In this document: one piece after another, positions 42,512 to 51,854 of the stretch
How the letters are laid out: every line of letters begins with the position of its first letter
Numbering within the stretch: the first letter of the stretch is position 1
Source of the DNA: Arthrobacter citreus
GTDB lineage: Bacteria; Actinomycetota; Actinomycetes; Actinomycetales; Micrococcaceae
Reading direction: 5' to 3'
Length of the DNA stretch: 64,000 nucleotides
Assembly (NCBI RefSeq): GCF_009192745.1
Contig: NZ_VTFV01000004.1
Span: forward strand, 248,001-312,000
The notes under the pieces: model-generated
Seen by the model: the letters and a program-made list of their open reading frames with translations, nothing else
Told to the model about the DNA's origin: nothing
Databases searched by the model: none
Translations under genes and position numbers: made by a program

Positions 42512-43330
42512 CTAATTTTCGCTTTCCGCGGGCAGTGGCCTCCCCTCAGCTGGCGTCTTCGGACCGACGCTGCCAAAGGTCTTCACCTCCCGGTACCACT
42601 TCGGCAGTGCCAGGCTGATGAACGCGGCGTTGCAGGCCAGCAATCCCAGATAGCAGTAGGCAAATACGGTGGGGGTCCCCCAAAGGGTGAACGCCAGCGC
42701 CAGCACGCCGTACTCGGTCGGAAGCACCGCCACACTGTAAGCCACGGACGAGGATCCCTCTCCCGCAAGCCTCATCTGCGCAGAACCCCGGTGTGCCCGG
42801 CGCAGCTGGTCAGTGAGAACGATCGTGAAGAAAAAGACCACGGCAATGAACTCGTAAACCAGCGGTGCCGCGAGCCAGGCTTCGGACAGGTCCGAACCCC
42901 GCCACCAGCCCACCAGAACTGCCAGATGCACCAGCGCCATCTTGCCCGCGTCCACTACGTGGTCCAGCCATTCACCAGCGAAGGTACCACCGCCGCGGAG
43001 CCTGGCAAGGGCACCGTCTGCGGCGTCGAGGGCATAACCCAGCACCAGAAGGAAGGCCGCTGCGGCCCCCGTTGCCCACGCCACGGGTCCTGCCATGATC
43101 AAGACAAGGCCCGCCGCGCTGCACAGGGCGCTGATTCCTGTCACTTGATTGGGAGTGAGCCCTGCCAGGTACGCCAGGGCCGCCAGCCTCCTGCCCAGGG
43201 GGCGGTTTACCCAACGGGCATAGGCCGATGCCCCCTTGTTGGTCTTCTGCCTGCCTTCCAAGGTTTGGACGAGGTCACGGTAAGACGGCTTCCGGCCAGG
43301 TCCTGACAAAGTGAAAATGGTTTCGGGCAC
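42512..43330 (-). CDS. CDP-alcohol phosphatidyltransferase family protein
   Basis: 272-residue integral membrane enzyme with about six helices. The family signature is complete: DAADGALAR, then GEWLDHVVD. It transfers a phospho-group from a CDP-linked donor to an alcohol. The start is a GTG with AGGGGGAG; a longer upstream frame is antisense-like. Members of this size occur both in phospholipid synthesis (inositol, glycerol) and in polymer synthesis; the nearby TagD-like cytidylyltransferase and WecG/TagA genes make an envelope-polymer role possible. Confidence 0.88.
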   Translation of the reverse strand: MPETIFTLSGPGRKPSYRDLVQTLEGRQKTNKGASAYARWVNRPLGRRLAALAYLAGLTPNQVTGISALCSAAGLVLIMAGPVAWATGAAAAFLLVLGYALDAADGALARLRGGGTFAGEWLDHVVDAGKMALVHLAVLVGWWRGSDLSEAWLAAPLVYEFIAVVFFFTIVLTDQLRRAHRGSAQMRLAGEGSSSVAYSVAVLPTEYGVLALAFTLWGTPTVFAYCYLGLLACNAAFISLALPKWYREVKTFGSVGPKTPAEGRPLPAESEN

Positions 43331-43371
43331 AGCTCCCCCTGCTGTTGGCTTCAAGAATCCGGGCGAGACTA

Positions 43372-45633
43372 CTACGGCTTGGGCACGCGTGCCAGAGTGG
43401 TCCAGTCCTGGATTTGAAGCGCAAGCGGGTGTCCGGTGGCATTGCCGGAGAGGGATCCGAGGATTCCCACTGAGCCCTTGGCCTGGAGCGGGGCTGTCCC
43501 GTCCGTCGCTTCCCTGTGCCATTGGCCGGGTTCAGCGGTGCCGGCGGGCCATACCTTCACCCGGATCTGAGCGGGGGACGCTCCCGTTACGGCCAGCCTG
43601 ACATTCAGCTGCTTGCCGGCCTGCACACGCAGTTCCGGGAGGATGCGTTCACCGCTCAGGACTGTCTCGGCGCCCCGGCTGTCCGTACGCACGATGGACA
43701 CGGCACCGTTGTCCCTGCCCATGACCAGCTTGGCCCGGTACTCCCCTACACCTTGGACAGATCTTCCTGCGACGGAGACATAGACCTGGCCTGCCTGCAG
43801 CTGCTTGTCCAGGGAAAAGCTGAGGGTGGTGTCCGCATCGAGGACGCTGACGCTTCGCAGGTGCGCGGTGGGCAGATGACCGGGCCCGCTCATCACCAGC
43901 CTGCCCTCACCGGCGGCTACGGAGTAGAGGGATGAAGCCCCGGCTGTGGTCCAGTTTCCTCCCGTGGCTGCTGCCCCGAGACCGGACGTGCGGCTGCGCG
44001 AGAAGTCATCACGTGCGACTGCCGTTGCGGTCCCGGGCTGTTCCGGGGTTGGCGGCGCGGGGGTCGGGGTCGGGGTCGGAGTCGCCGTCGGCGTCGGTGC
44101 TGGGGGGACGGGCGCCGGCGGGGCCGGGGTCGGGGTTGGCGGGACGGGCGCCGGCGCACCGGAAGCGGCCAGCCAGCGGCCGTCGGCGTCGAATCCTGCG
44201 GCCTGCCAGGCCTGGAACGTCAGGCTGGAACCTGCGTGGGCCAGTTTTGCCGCGGTGCGGGAGGGATAAATGTACGTGTTCTGGCTGAAGGCGACGTCTG
44301 CGGATGCCAGGGACTCCTTGACCTGCGAGGCCCGGACAACCCCGGACACGGCCGCGGCGGGAGATGCCGGTGCGGTCATGTCGACGGTGTTGCCCGTGAC
44401 CCGGATTCCCTGCAGCTTGTAGGCACCCCATGGCCCACTGCCGCGGACACGCATCTGGATTCCGATGCCGTTGAGGTTGCCTGACACGTTGTTTCCGGTG
44501 ACACGCACGTTCGACGCAGTGTTGACGTTGATTCCTGCGCCGGACATCAGGGTGGTGCCGCCTCCCCGCCTGAGGCCCAGCGCGTTGCCGCTCACCTGGT
44601 TGTCCCGGATCTCCCCGTTGCGGCTGATTTCAAACCGCACCCCGTCGGCTGCGTTAGCCGTAATCGTGTTGCCGATAATAGAAACGCCGTCGGCAGCCTC
44701 ATCCGCCCAAACGCCCGTCCCCAGATTGTTGGCGATGGTGTTGTTCCGCAATATTGAGGAGGATTCGGTAATTTTCACGCCGCCCGCTTCCCAATCCGCA
44801 ATCCAGAAACCCCTCGTGTTGTTTCCCAGGATCTGGTTGTCCTCAATGCGGGCCTTCTGCGACCGCCACTGGCCGATTCCCAATTGGCCGTTGGAATGGA
44901 TGCGGTTTCCGGTGATTAGCGCGTTGTCTCCATAGGCCAGCATTATCCCGGCGCCGTGGTTTTGGGAAATATCGTTGCCGCTCAGGACCCAGTTAGGACC
45001 GCTAACCTCAATAGCGCCTTTCTGGGGCAGATTGGCGAAGCCTTTGAGCGTCAAACGCTCCAGCCGTACACCGTTTCCACGCGACGAGACAGCGGTACGC
45101 GTCTTTGCCAGCTCATACGCCGGTGCAGCTCCGCTGGGAGGCAGCACAAAAACCGATCCGCGTGAATAATCCGCGAAGTAGGTCCCCGCCTTTACCTGGT
45201 CGCGGGAGGCCACAGGAGTCAGCAGGGCGCCGTTGGCAAACAGTGCCTCGGCTTGGCGGCAGAGCGGCGCGGCCTGGTTCTCGCACTCCCCCGGCGCAGA
45301 GTATGCGGAAGGCAGGACGTTGTCCGCCCGCTGGAGGGATCCGTCCTTTTGCCACCGGGACAAGGCAACCGAACCCACGAGCTGGGAACCGGGAAGTCCG
45401 CGCAGCGTCTGGTGGTCTTTCGGCGAGATCGTCCGGTCAACCCGGTGCACGCCTGCCTTGAGGCAAACCACTGCTCCTGCCGGCTGTCGATTGACTGCAT
45501 CCGGAATACTACTCCCGGGCGACACCTCAACGTTGCAGGGTTTTTCGGCGGCCATTGCCGGCGGCGCAAAAGACACAAGAACCAGGGTTAATGCCGCTGT
45601 GAGGGCATAGGAAATGGCGGATTTGGAAGCCAA
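43372..45633 (-). CDS. Secreted right-handed beta-helix protein with C-terminal beta-sandwich
   Basis: About 753 residues from a TTG start giving a Sec signal (LTAALTLVLVSFAPPAMAA). Residues about 60-480 are a parallel beta-helix: repeated N-rich rungs such as WVLSGNDISQNHGAGI, ALITGNRIHSNGQLGI, RIEDNQILGNNTRGF and VRVTGNNVSGNLNGIG, the fold of polysaccharide lyases and epimerases. A 35-residue Pro/Thr/Ala linker follows, then a C-terminal beta-sandwich (about 540-745) that aligns with the C-terminus of the PKD-repeat protein at 48513. It probably binds or modifies extracellular polysaccharide. The start is uncertain. Confidence 0.82.
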   Translation of the reverse strand: MASKSAISYALTAALTLVLVSFAPPAMAAEKPCNVEVSPGSSIPDAVNRQPAGAVVCLKAGVHRVDRTISPKDHQTLRGLPGSQLVGSVALSRWQKDGSLQRADNVLPSAYSAPGECENQAAPLCRQAEALFANGALLTPVASRDQVKAGTYFADYSRGSVFVLPPSGAAPAYELAKTRTAVSSRGNGVRLERLTLKGFANLPQKGAIEVSGPNWVLSGNDISQNHGAGIMLAYGDNALITGNRIHSNGQLGIGQWRSQKARIEDNQILGNNTRGFWIADWEAGGVKITESSSILRNNTIANNLGTGVWADEAADGVSIIGNTITANAADGVRFEISRNGEIRDNQVSGNALGLRRGGGTTLMSGAGINVNTASNVRVTGNNVSGNLNGIGIQMRVRGSGPWGAYKLQGIRVTGNTVDMTAPASPAAAVSGVVRASQVKESLASADVAFSQNTYIYPSRTAAKLAHAGSSLTFQAWQAAGFDADGRWLAASGAPAPVPPTPTPAPPAPVPPAPTPTATPTPTPTPAPPTPEQPGTATAVARDDFSRSRTSGLGAAATGGNWTTAGASSLYSVAAGEGRLVMSGPGHLPTAHLRSVSVLDADTTLSFSLDKQLQAGQVYVSVAGRSVQGVGEYRAKLVMGRDNGAVSIVRTDSRGAETVLSGERILPELRVQAGKQLNVRLAVTGASPAQIRVKVWPAGTAEPGQWHREATDGTAPLQAKGSVGILGSLSGNATGHPLALQIQDWTTLARVPKP
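44030..44156. repeat. Low-complexity Pro/Thr linker repeat
   Basis: Short tandem repeats (units like GGGGTC and GGGACGGGCGCCGG) within the beta-helix gene encode the Pro/Thr/Ala-rich linker between its two domains. Likely length-variable between strains. Confidence 0.75.
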
Positions 45634-45680
45634 AAGATTTGTCCGTCTCTGCAGTAGTGTGACGCTTCGTACGCTGTAGC

Positions 45681-46916
45681 ATGAGACCAAGCGAGGCAAA
45701 ATCCTCAACTTCGAACGGTAGCGTAGTGCGAATTCTGCAGATTCACAACTCGTATAGATCTGAGCAGCCAAGCGGTGAAGACATGGTTGTCCAGCAGGAA
45801 CTCTCGGTGCTGCGCGGAGCGGGACACGAGGTGCGCACGTACTCCGCCCACAGCGACGACATTCGCCAGATGCCGCCGTATCAAAAGGCGGTGGTACCCG
45901 GCCGGGTCATTTGGTCGCCAAAAGACCGGCGCGGCGTTGACCGGATGCTGGCTGCTTCCAGCACGGATGTTATCCACCTCCATAATCCATTTCCGCTGAT
46001 AAGCCCGTCCATTCTTTCCGCTGCGCGAAAGCACGGCGTGCCTGTGGTCATGACCCTGCACAACTACCGGCTTGTTTGTGCAGCCGGCACACTGCTGCGC
46101 GACGGCGCTCCCTGCCTTGACTGCCTGCCCCGAACACCGCTTCCCGGGCTGGCCCACGCCTGCTACAGGGACAGCCGCGCGGCGACAGCCCCCCTGACCG
46201 CTTCCATCGCCGTCCACCGCGGCCTGGGAACCTGGGTCAAAGGCGTCACACGGTTCATCGTCATGAGCGAATTTGCACACGGGATCATGGTGCGGGCGGG
46301 CATTCCGGGGGAACAGATTTCCGTCAAGCCGCATTTCATACCTGCCCCTAAGCCTCCACGCACGGTCCCGTCCACGGGTCATGTCCTGTATCTGGGCCGG
46401 CTCTCACCCGAGAAAGGCGCTTCAATCCTACTCCGGGCATGGCGGCCTTCAATGGGACAGTTGATCATCGCCGGCGACGGCCCCCTGCGTGCCGAGTTGG
46501 AGGCGTTGGCGGCACCCTTGGGGAGTTCCGTCGAGTTCGTTGGTGCCCTGGACCGGGAAACTGCCATGGATTACGTCGCCTCGGCGCGCGTCCTGGTCAA
46601 CCCTTCAATGGCGTTTGAAACCTTCGGGTTGAGCGTGGCTGAGGCCTTCGCCCATTCAGTTCCGGCTGTTGTCCCCAACCGGGGTGTTTTTCCGGAGCTG
46701 GTCCGCGCCGGAGAGAACGGCGTCGTCTTCGAAGCCGGGAATCCCCTCGCACTGGCGGATGCCCTGACCTCCATCCTCGCCCCGGGCGAGGCCGAACGCA
46801 TGGGGGCGCAGGCTCGCACGTTCTACCTGGAGAACCTTGCGCCCGAAAGGAATCTCGCCCTGCTGGAGAAGATTTACGCAGAGTCGGTCACTGCTGCTGC
46901 TGCGTCCTCCGGCTAG
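45681..46916 (+). CDS. GT4-family glycosyltransferase
   Basis: 411-residue GT-B glycosyltransferase. Acceptor domain begins VVRILQIHNSYRSEQPSGEDMVV; donor domain has VLYLGRLSPEKGASILLRAW, GDGPLRAELE and the E-x7-E type NPSMAFETFGLSVAEAFA. These fit GT4 enzymes that build cell-surface glycans. There is a Cys-rich segment (APCLDCLPRTP) that may bind zinc, as in some actinobacterial GT4s. A GTG at 45726 is an alternative start. It is the only plus-strand gene in the region from 38491 to the right end and is convergent with the GDPD gene, the two stop codons sharing CTAG. Confidence 0.88.
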   Translation: MRPSEAKSSTSNGSVVRILQIHNSYRSEQPSGEDMVVQQELSVLRGAGHEVRTYSAHSDDIRQMPPYQKAVVPGRVIWSPKDRRGVDRMLAASSTDVIHLHNPFPLISPSILSAARKHGVPVVMTLHNYRLVCAAGTLLRDGAPCLDCLPRTPLPGLAHACYRDSRAATAPLTASIAVHRGLGTWVKGVTRFIVMSEFAHGIMVRAGIPGEQISVKPHFIPAPKPPRTVPSTGHVLYLGRLSPEKGASILLRAWRPSMGQLIIAGDGPLRAELEALAAPLGSSVEFVGALDRETAMDYVASARVLVNPSMAFETFGLSVAEAFAHSVPAVVPNRGVFPELVRAGENGVVFEAGNPLALADALTSILAPGEAERMGAQARTFYLENLAPERNLALLEKIYAESVTAAAASSG

Positions 46917-48385
46917 GCGGTCGCGCTGCCTGCCGTGACAGACCGGAAGTCCACCGCCACCGGATCGGGATAGCTCTTGAGGAGTCCCAGGTATCCCCCG
47001 CGGTAAGCCGTGTCCGGGATACTTGCCGACCAGGCTTCAGCTCCTCCCCTGCGCTTAACCGTCAGGCCCTGGGAATCCATGCTGACGCTCAGGCCCGTCC
47101 ATGTCCCGGAAGCAACCGGCTCCGTGGCGAACGAGCCAATGAGCTCGTCCGCGGTGGCTTCCTCTCCCCGCGTGACGTTGCGCCGGTATACCTCGACGGC
47201 ACCGGAAGCACGCAGCAGCACGTGATAGCCGCCCACTGTGCCCGGGATCCCCGCGCGGTACGGGCTGTCGTCGGGCATGCCAAAAGCCAGGCCGGCCCCG
47301 GCGTGCCTGCCGGGAGGAAGTTCCGGCCAACGGATTTCCAGCTGGATCTCCTGGTCACCTGAAGTGAGCGGTCCCATGGACCCAAGCAGGTAGCCGGACG
47401 TTGAATCATGGGCCAGCCGCACCGTCTTCTCCCTCGGCAAGATCTCCGGCTGGTACTTCAGGCCAAGGACCCACGGCAGGTCGCCGGCAGATCGAACGCC
47501 CGTGGCAAAGGCATCCCGCGCGGCAGACGCTTCGTCGCCGGCAACATACGGATAGTTGGAACACATGAGTCCCCGGACACCCAGCCCAAGCACCCGGTCC
47601 CGCATCCAGCGAGTGTGGATTTCCCAGCAGATGACCGGTTTGCCAAAGGCCACCAGAGCCTTGATTTCCTCATCCGTGGCGCCATGGTAAATGCCCAGCA
47701 AATCGAATTTCGGGGCCAGGGCTTTGAACTGGTTATTCGAATTGTCGATGAAATACCCCCACGTCCGGTAGCCCCGCGAGGCCGCAGCTTCGTATCCCGG
47801 GGCACCTGCCGTCTGCTTCCAGACGAAGTGCTCGTTGGCGTCGGGGTACTTATCCATGAGGCCGAGCAGAGCCTGCGTATTAGTTCCCTGTTTGTCTTCG
47901 ATAAAGATCACCTGATTTCCGGCGAAGCGGTCCAACACGTCCTCCAGCCTGGGAATTGGTTCCAGCCGCGCGCCCGGCCCCAGCCAGGAACGCGCGTCAT
48001 TCTTCAGCACTGTTATCCGCCCGTAGTCGCTGTCCGCGATTTCCAGGTCAGCGCCCGTCATTCTGAGGGTGTTGGTGTCGTGATGGCAGACAAGGACCCC
48101 GTCCCTGGTAGCGCAGACCGAAACTTCGATCGCAGGGGCTCCCGCGTCCACCGCCCCCTGGTACGCCGCCATGGTGTGCTCGGGCCAGTTATCGCCCGAA
48201 CCACGGTGCGCTATGTGAAAGGGAGACTGATTCAGGAGGGATGAAACGGTTGCTCCGCCGGCCCGCGGGGCTGTCCTCGAATCCGGGGTGCCGGGCAATG
48301 CGCCACCCGGGGGCTGGGCAGCACACCCAGCCAGCAGGAGGGCAGCACCGGCGCCCAAAAAAAGCCTTCTGCTCGGTTCAGCCAC
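46913..48385 (-). CDS. GDPD-like lipoprotein with C-terminal beta-sandwich
   Basis: 490 residues. The GTG start gives a lipoprotein signal with lipobox LLLAGC. The first 250 residues form a glycerophosphodiester phosphodiesterase-like barrel: IAHRGSGDNWPEHT, AGAPAIEVSVCATRDGVLVCHHD and IFIEDKQG. In typical GDPDs the metal site reads E-x-D; here it is EVS, so one ligand is missing. The C-terminal 180 residues are a beta-sandwich. It may act on glycerol-phosphate polymers outside the cell, or may bind without cleaving. It is downstream of a strong hairpin that ends the main polysaccharide operon. Confidence 0.78.
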   Translation of the reverse strand: MAEPSRRLFLGAGAALLLAGCAAQPPGGALPGTPDSRTAPRAGGATVSSLLNQSPFHIAHRGSGDNWPEHTMAAYQGAVDAGAPAIEVSVCATRDGVLVCHHDTNTLRMTGADLEIADSDYGRITVLKNDARSWLGPGARLEPIPRLEDVLDRFAGNQVIFIEDKQGTNTQALLGLMDKYPDANEHFVWKQTAGAPGYEAAASRGYRTWGYFIDNSNNQFKALAPKFDLLGIYHGATDEEIKALVAFGKPVICWEIHTRWMRDRVLGLGVRGLMCSNYPYVAGDEASAARDAFATGVRSAGDLPWVLGLKYQPEILPREKTVRLAHDSTSGYLLGSMGPLTSGDQEIQLEIRWPELPPGRHAGAGLAFGMPDDSPYRAGIPGTVGGYHVLLRASGAVEVYRRNVTRGEEATADELIGSFATEPVASGTWTGLSVSMDSQGLTVKRRGGAEAWSASIPDTAYRGGYLGLLKSYPDPVAVDFRSVTAGSATA

Positions 48386-48443
48386 GGCCGTCTCCGGAAT
48401 GTCGTCGTGGCAGCTGGTCTGCCAACATGTTCCCCCTTTCAGG

Positions 48444-48486
48444 TGCCGTCCTGTTTCTCTGCCCAGTGCAGGGAAACAGGACGGCA
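48444..48486 (-). terminator. Hairpin closing the polysaccharide operon
   Basis: 19-base arms (TGCCGTCCTGTTTCTCTGC and a partner with one mismatch) with a five-base loop, 27 bases past the last gene's stop. No U-tract, so it may be an imperfect terminator or a stability hairpin. Confidence 0.65.
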
Positions 48487-48512
48487 ATGGTGATGTCGCG
48501 GAGACGGTGGTG

Positions 48513-51500
48513 CTACCTGGGAGATGTTGCCTTGAGCCCGGACACGCTCAGCTCAACCGGCGCGTTGGTCGCTGACCCGGAAAGGTGCGCGCGGACGCCA
48601 ATCCATCCGGGCTGCTGCAGGCCTGCAGCCGAGTCAGCGGCGGTGACGTTCCAGTCCGCCGGTTCGGTTTCCCCCGACCAGGCCTTCGCGGACAGCCGTG
48701 TCTCTGCAGTTCCCGCCGTCTGGAACCGGATCCTTATCTTTTCACCAGAGACGGCAGTGACTCCCTGGACCAGCGTCTCCGGTGTCAGATAAGTCTCTGC
48801 CCCGGCCGCATCGGTCCTCACGATCGAGAGGTAGACCCTGCCTGATGCGATGTAGCGGACTTTGGCACGGTAGTCACCGTTAGCCGTTCCCCTTCCGGTG
48901 AGCGAGACATAGACGCCTCCCCCGCTTGCTGCCTTATCCAGTGACAGCGACATCATGACATCGCTTTCCCGCGCGATTGCCGAAGCAAGGGTGGCAGAGG
49001 GGGCATTGCCCGGCGCGCTCATGATGAGCTTCCCCGTGCCCGGAGCCACACTGTATCGCGCTGCGCTTCCGGCCACGGTCCAGGCGCCCCCGGTGTCCGC
49101 GTTGCCAAGGCCCCGGGCAATGGTCCGGCCAAAGTCGTCACTGGCGAAGACGGTGGGCACCGGGTCAACGGATGCCTCGACGCGCACGGCCTGCACGCGT
49201 ACGGCCTGGGCTCCCCGGTCGTCGGTGACAGCCAGGGAGATCTGGTAGCTGCCGGACGCAGCGTAGGTGTGGCTTGCAGTAGGCCCTGAGGCGGTGGTGC
49301 CGTCACCGAAATCCCACGCCCACTGGACTATCGTTCCGTCCGGGTCCGCCGACGCCCAGCCGTCCACCTGGCATGTCAGTGCCGTGCATGCCACGGTGAA
49401 CTGGGCCGTGGGGTCAGTGTTTGGCACGGAGACTTCAACCTGGGCCGAGTGGCGGGAAACCAGGCCGGAGTTGTCCCTTACGGTCAGCTGGACTGTCTTC
49501 GTCCCGGCAGAGGCATAGGTGTGGGTCGCTGTGCGGCCCTCCGCTGTTTCGCCGTCTCCAAAGTCCCAGCTCCAGGACTCGACTGTCCCGTCGCTGTCGG
49601 ATGAACTGCTCCCGTCGAAGGAGCAGGACAATCCTGTGCAGCTTGACACGAAGGATACAACCGGAGGCTCGTTGCCGGATGCCAGTCCGTAATGCCAGCT
49701 GACGTCACCGGCCGAAAGGGCCGTGCTGTAAACGGCAACCTCGTCCACCAGTCCCTGGAAGCCTGCGTTCGAAGGCTGCCCCGGCCACCCGCCGAGGGAA
49801 TCAGCTCCCACGCGCCAGTAACCGCTATAGTTCTGGGCGGCAGCGACATTGGCGGTTCCCTGGCTCACGCCATCAACAAACAGCTCCATCCTGCCCGGGG
49901 AATAGGTGCCCACCACGTGGTGCCAGCCGCCGTCGTTCAGTGCGGACTGGCTGGTGACCACGTTGGTATTGCCGTCGTAAATGCCGAGATTAACGCGGCC
50001 ATCGTTGCGCATGTACAGGTGGCGGTCATAGTTCCCGCTGTTGTTCGTCGCCTCGTTGCCGAAGCCGAGGATCCTTCCGCCTCCGGTGGTCTGGGTCTTG
50101 ATCCAGCCCTCCATGCTGAAGGTCTGCGGGTTGTTCAGAACATTCCGGCTTGTCAGCTTGCTGCTCGGCCCGAATTCGGCCGCTGTTGAATCCGCCAGCA
50201 CACCGGGGCGTCCCAGGCTGACTCCCTCGTAGGTGCCGTTGATGCCCGCACCGGATGCGTCAGCCGCGGAGGTGCCCGCGGCCTCGTCCATCCGCCAGTA
50301 CGGGCGTGCACCGTCAAGCGCCGCGGCTTCTTCGTAGACGGGTTCAGTAGCGCGGACGGTGACGTAGGGAGTCCAGTACGACGCGACGGTGGTGGCACCG
50401 TCGCTTGCCTCAACCCGGTAGGCGGCCTGGGAGTTCGGCTGGAGGCCGGTGTCCACGATTGTCACGGCGGGCTTGGACCAGAACCTGGACCTGATGACCT
50501 CGGTGTGGATCGGTTCCGTGGTGCCGGCCCGGTAGAGCTTGTACGTCAGGTATTCGTCATCGTTGTCCAGGGTGGACTGGAAGGTGACTTTGACGGCACC
50601 GGGCCGGACGCTTGCTGCGGACGGGGTCAGGGGCCTGGTCGGCGACGTCTGCGGATCCGGCCCAAAAATTCCCAGGCCCTGCTGTCCGCGGTTGTTCACC
50701 GTGGTGAAGTCACCGCCCACCCACAGCCGCTTTCCGTCTGTCGCCATTGCAAAGGGACCGACTTTCGTAGTGCCGCCTACGTTCGTGTTCGGATACCAGC
50801 CCTGGACCTCACCGGTTTGCAGGTCCTGGGCCAGCAGCTGCCTGCTGCCGGTGGCGAATTGTCCTTCAGAGGCGCAGTCGTGGGCATGTGAGCCCTTGTA
50901 GAGCCAGCCGCCTACGAGACCAAGCGCTTCCGTAGCTCCGAGGCAGGTGTTCTTCCAGGCGAGTGTTCCCGACGCAGCACCGAAGGCGAACGTTCCGTCA
51001 AAGCAACCCGGTCCGTCTCCGGAGTTTGCAACGTAGACAGCGGTCCCGTCGGTGACCATGTCTTTGGGGATCGACACGCAATTGGACGCCAGCGGCGGAA
51101 TGGCCGAGGCCGCAGGAAGCGGCAGGGACATGCCTGCAGCCGTGTCGACGCCGGACAGCGCCCATTGGTTGACGCCTCCGATGTTGCTGAACTTGCCGCC
51201 AACGTACACGCGGGACTGGTCAGGAGATACGAGCATAGTCATGACATCGCCGTCCGGCGCGGGATTCCAGGGCAGGAGATTGCTGTCCGAGGCACGGACA
51301 GCAGCTGCGCGGAGCCGGTCATTGTTGTTGACCCTGCCGAAGGAACCACCGAAGAAGACAGTGTCATTGGTCGCGGTAATGGCGCTGACACGGTAACTGA
51401 CGTTCGGACGGAAGTTGGAAACGACGGAGAGGGTTGCGGTGTCGATCGCGGCAAGCCGCTGGCGTGTTACCGATCCGATCGAGGTGAAGTCGCCGCCTAC

Positions 51501-51854
51501 ATAAACCCTTGACCCGTCCGGTGAAGCAGCCAGTGACCACACCCGGCCGTTGGGCGACGGGTTAAAGGCACGGATGAGCTCCCCTGTAGCCGCATCAAAG
51601 GCCGCAAGGTAGTTGCGGCTGACTTCCCCGGTTCCCGGGGCTGCGCCGGGCGGCCGGACGGACGTGAATTCCCCGCCGGCGAAGATCATGCCGTTGGCGT
51701 ATACGAGCTTCCTTACGGTGTTGTTCGTTTGCCACGTCGCGGTGTCATTGGCGGCAAGTGCAGTCTGCCTGGCATGTCCTGCAGCAGGAAGCCCGGAGAC
51801 CAGCACGGCTGCCACCGCCAGAGCGGCCAGGGCCCGGCGAAATAACCTACTCAT
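48513..51854 (-). CDS. Giant secreted protein: beta-propeller, LamG, two PKD domains
   Basis: 1113 residues with a Sec signal (ALAALAVAAVLVSGLPAAGHA). About 35-400 is a DUF5122-like propeller: repeats such as VYVGGDFTSIGSVTRQRLAAID and VYVGGKFSNIGGVNQWALSGVD. About 405-500 is fibronectin-III-like, about 510-700 a LamG/concanavalin-like domain (YWRMDEAAGTSAAD), then two PKD domains (WDFGDGETAEG, WDFGDGTTASG). The C-terminal 200 residues match the beta-helix protein's C-terminus. It overlaps the polymerase gene by four bases, making it the last gene of the polysaccharide operon. Probably a surface adhesin or glycan binder. Confidence 0.85.
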   Translation of the reverse strand: MSRLFRRALAALAVAAVLVSGLPAAGHARQTALAANDTATWQTNNTVRKLVYANGMIFAGGEFTSVRPPGAAPGTGEVSRNYLAAFDAATGELIRAFNPSPNGRVWSLAASPDGSRVYVGGDFTSIGSVTRQRLAAIDTATLSVVSNFRPNVSYRVSAITATNDTVFFGGSFGRVNNNDRLRAAAVRASDSNLLPWNPAPDGDVMTMLVSPDQSRVYVGGKFSNIGGVNQWALSGVDTAAGMSLPLPAASAIPPLASNCVSIPKDMVTDGTAVYVANSGDGPGCFDGTFAFGAASGTLAWKNTCLGATEALGLVGGWLYKGSHAHDCASEGQFATGSRQLLAQDLQTGEVQGWYPNTNVGGTTKVGPFAMATDGKRLWVGGDFTTVNNRGQQGLGIFGPDPQTSPTRPLTPSAASVRPGAVKVTFQSTLDNDDEYLTYKLYRAGTTEPIHTEVIRSRFWSKPAVTIVDTGLQPNSQAAYRVEASDGATTVASYWTPYVTVRATEPVYEEAAALDGARPYWRMDEAAGTSAADASGAGINGTYEGVSLGRPGVLADSTAAEFGPSSKLTSRNVLNNPQTFSMEGWIKTQTTGGGRILGFGNEATNNSGNYDRHLYMRNDGRVNLGIYDGNTNVVTSQSALNDGGWHHVVGTYSPGRMELFVDGVSQGTANVAAAQNYSGYWRVGADSLGGWPGQPSNAGFQGLVDEVAVYSTALSAGDVSWHYGLASGNEPPVVSFVSSCTGLSCSFDGSSSSDSDGTVESWSWDFGDGETAEGRTATHTYASAGTKTVQLTVRDNSGLVSRHSAQVEVSVPNTDPTAQFTVACTALTCQVDGWASADPDGTIVQWAWDFGDGTTASGPTASHTYAASGSYQISLAVTDDRGAQAVRVQAVRVEASVDPVPTVFASDDFGRTIARGLGNADTGGAWTVAGSAARYSVAPGTGKLIMSAPGNAPSATLASAIARESDVMMSLSLDKAASGGGVYVSLTGRGTANGDYRAKVRYIASGRVYLSIVRTDAAGAETYLTPETLVQGVTAVSGEKIRIRFQTAGTAETRLSAKAWSGETEPADWNVTAADSAAGLQQPGWIGVRAHLSGSATNAPVELSVSGLKATSPR

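Noticed and set aside
44018-44160. Tandem repeats as a CRISPR-like or minisatellite locus
   Set aside because: They lie in frame in a coding gene and encode a Pro/Thr linker; no spacers or cas genes.
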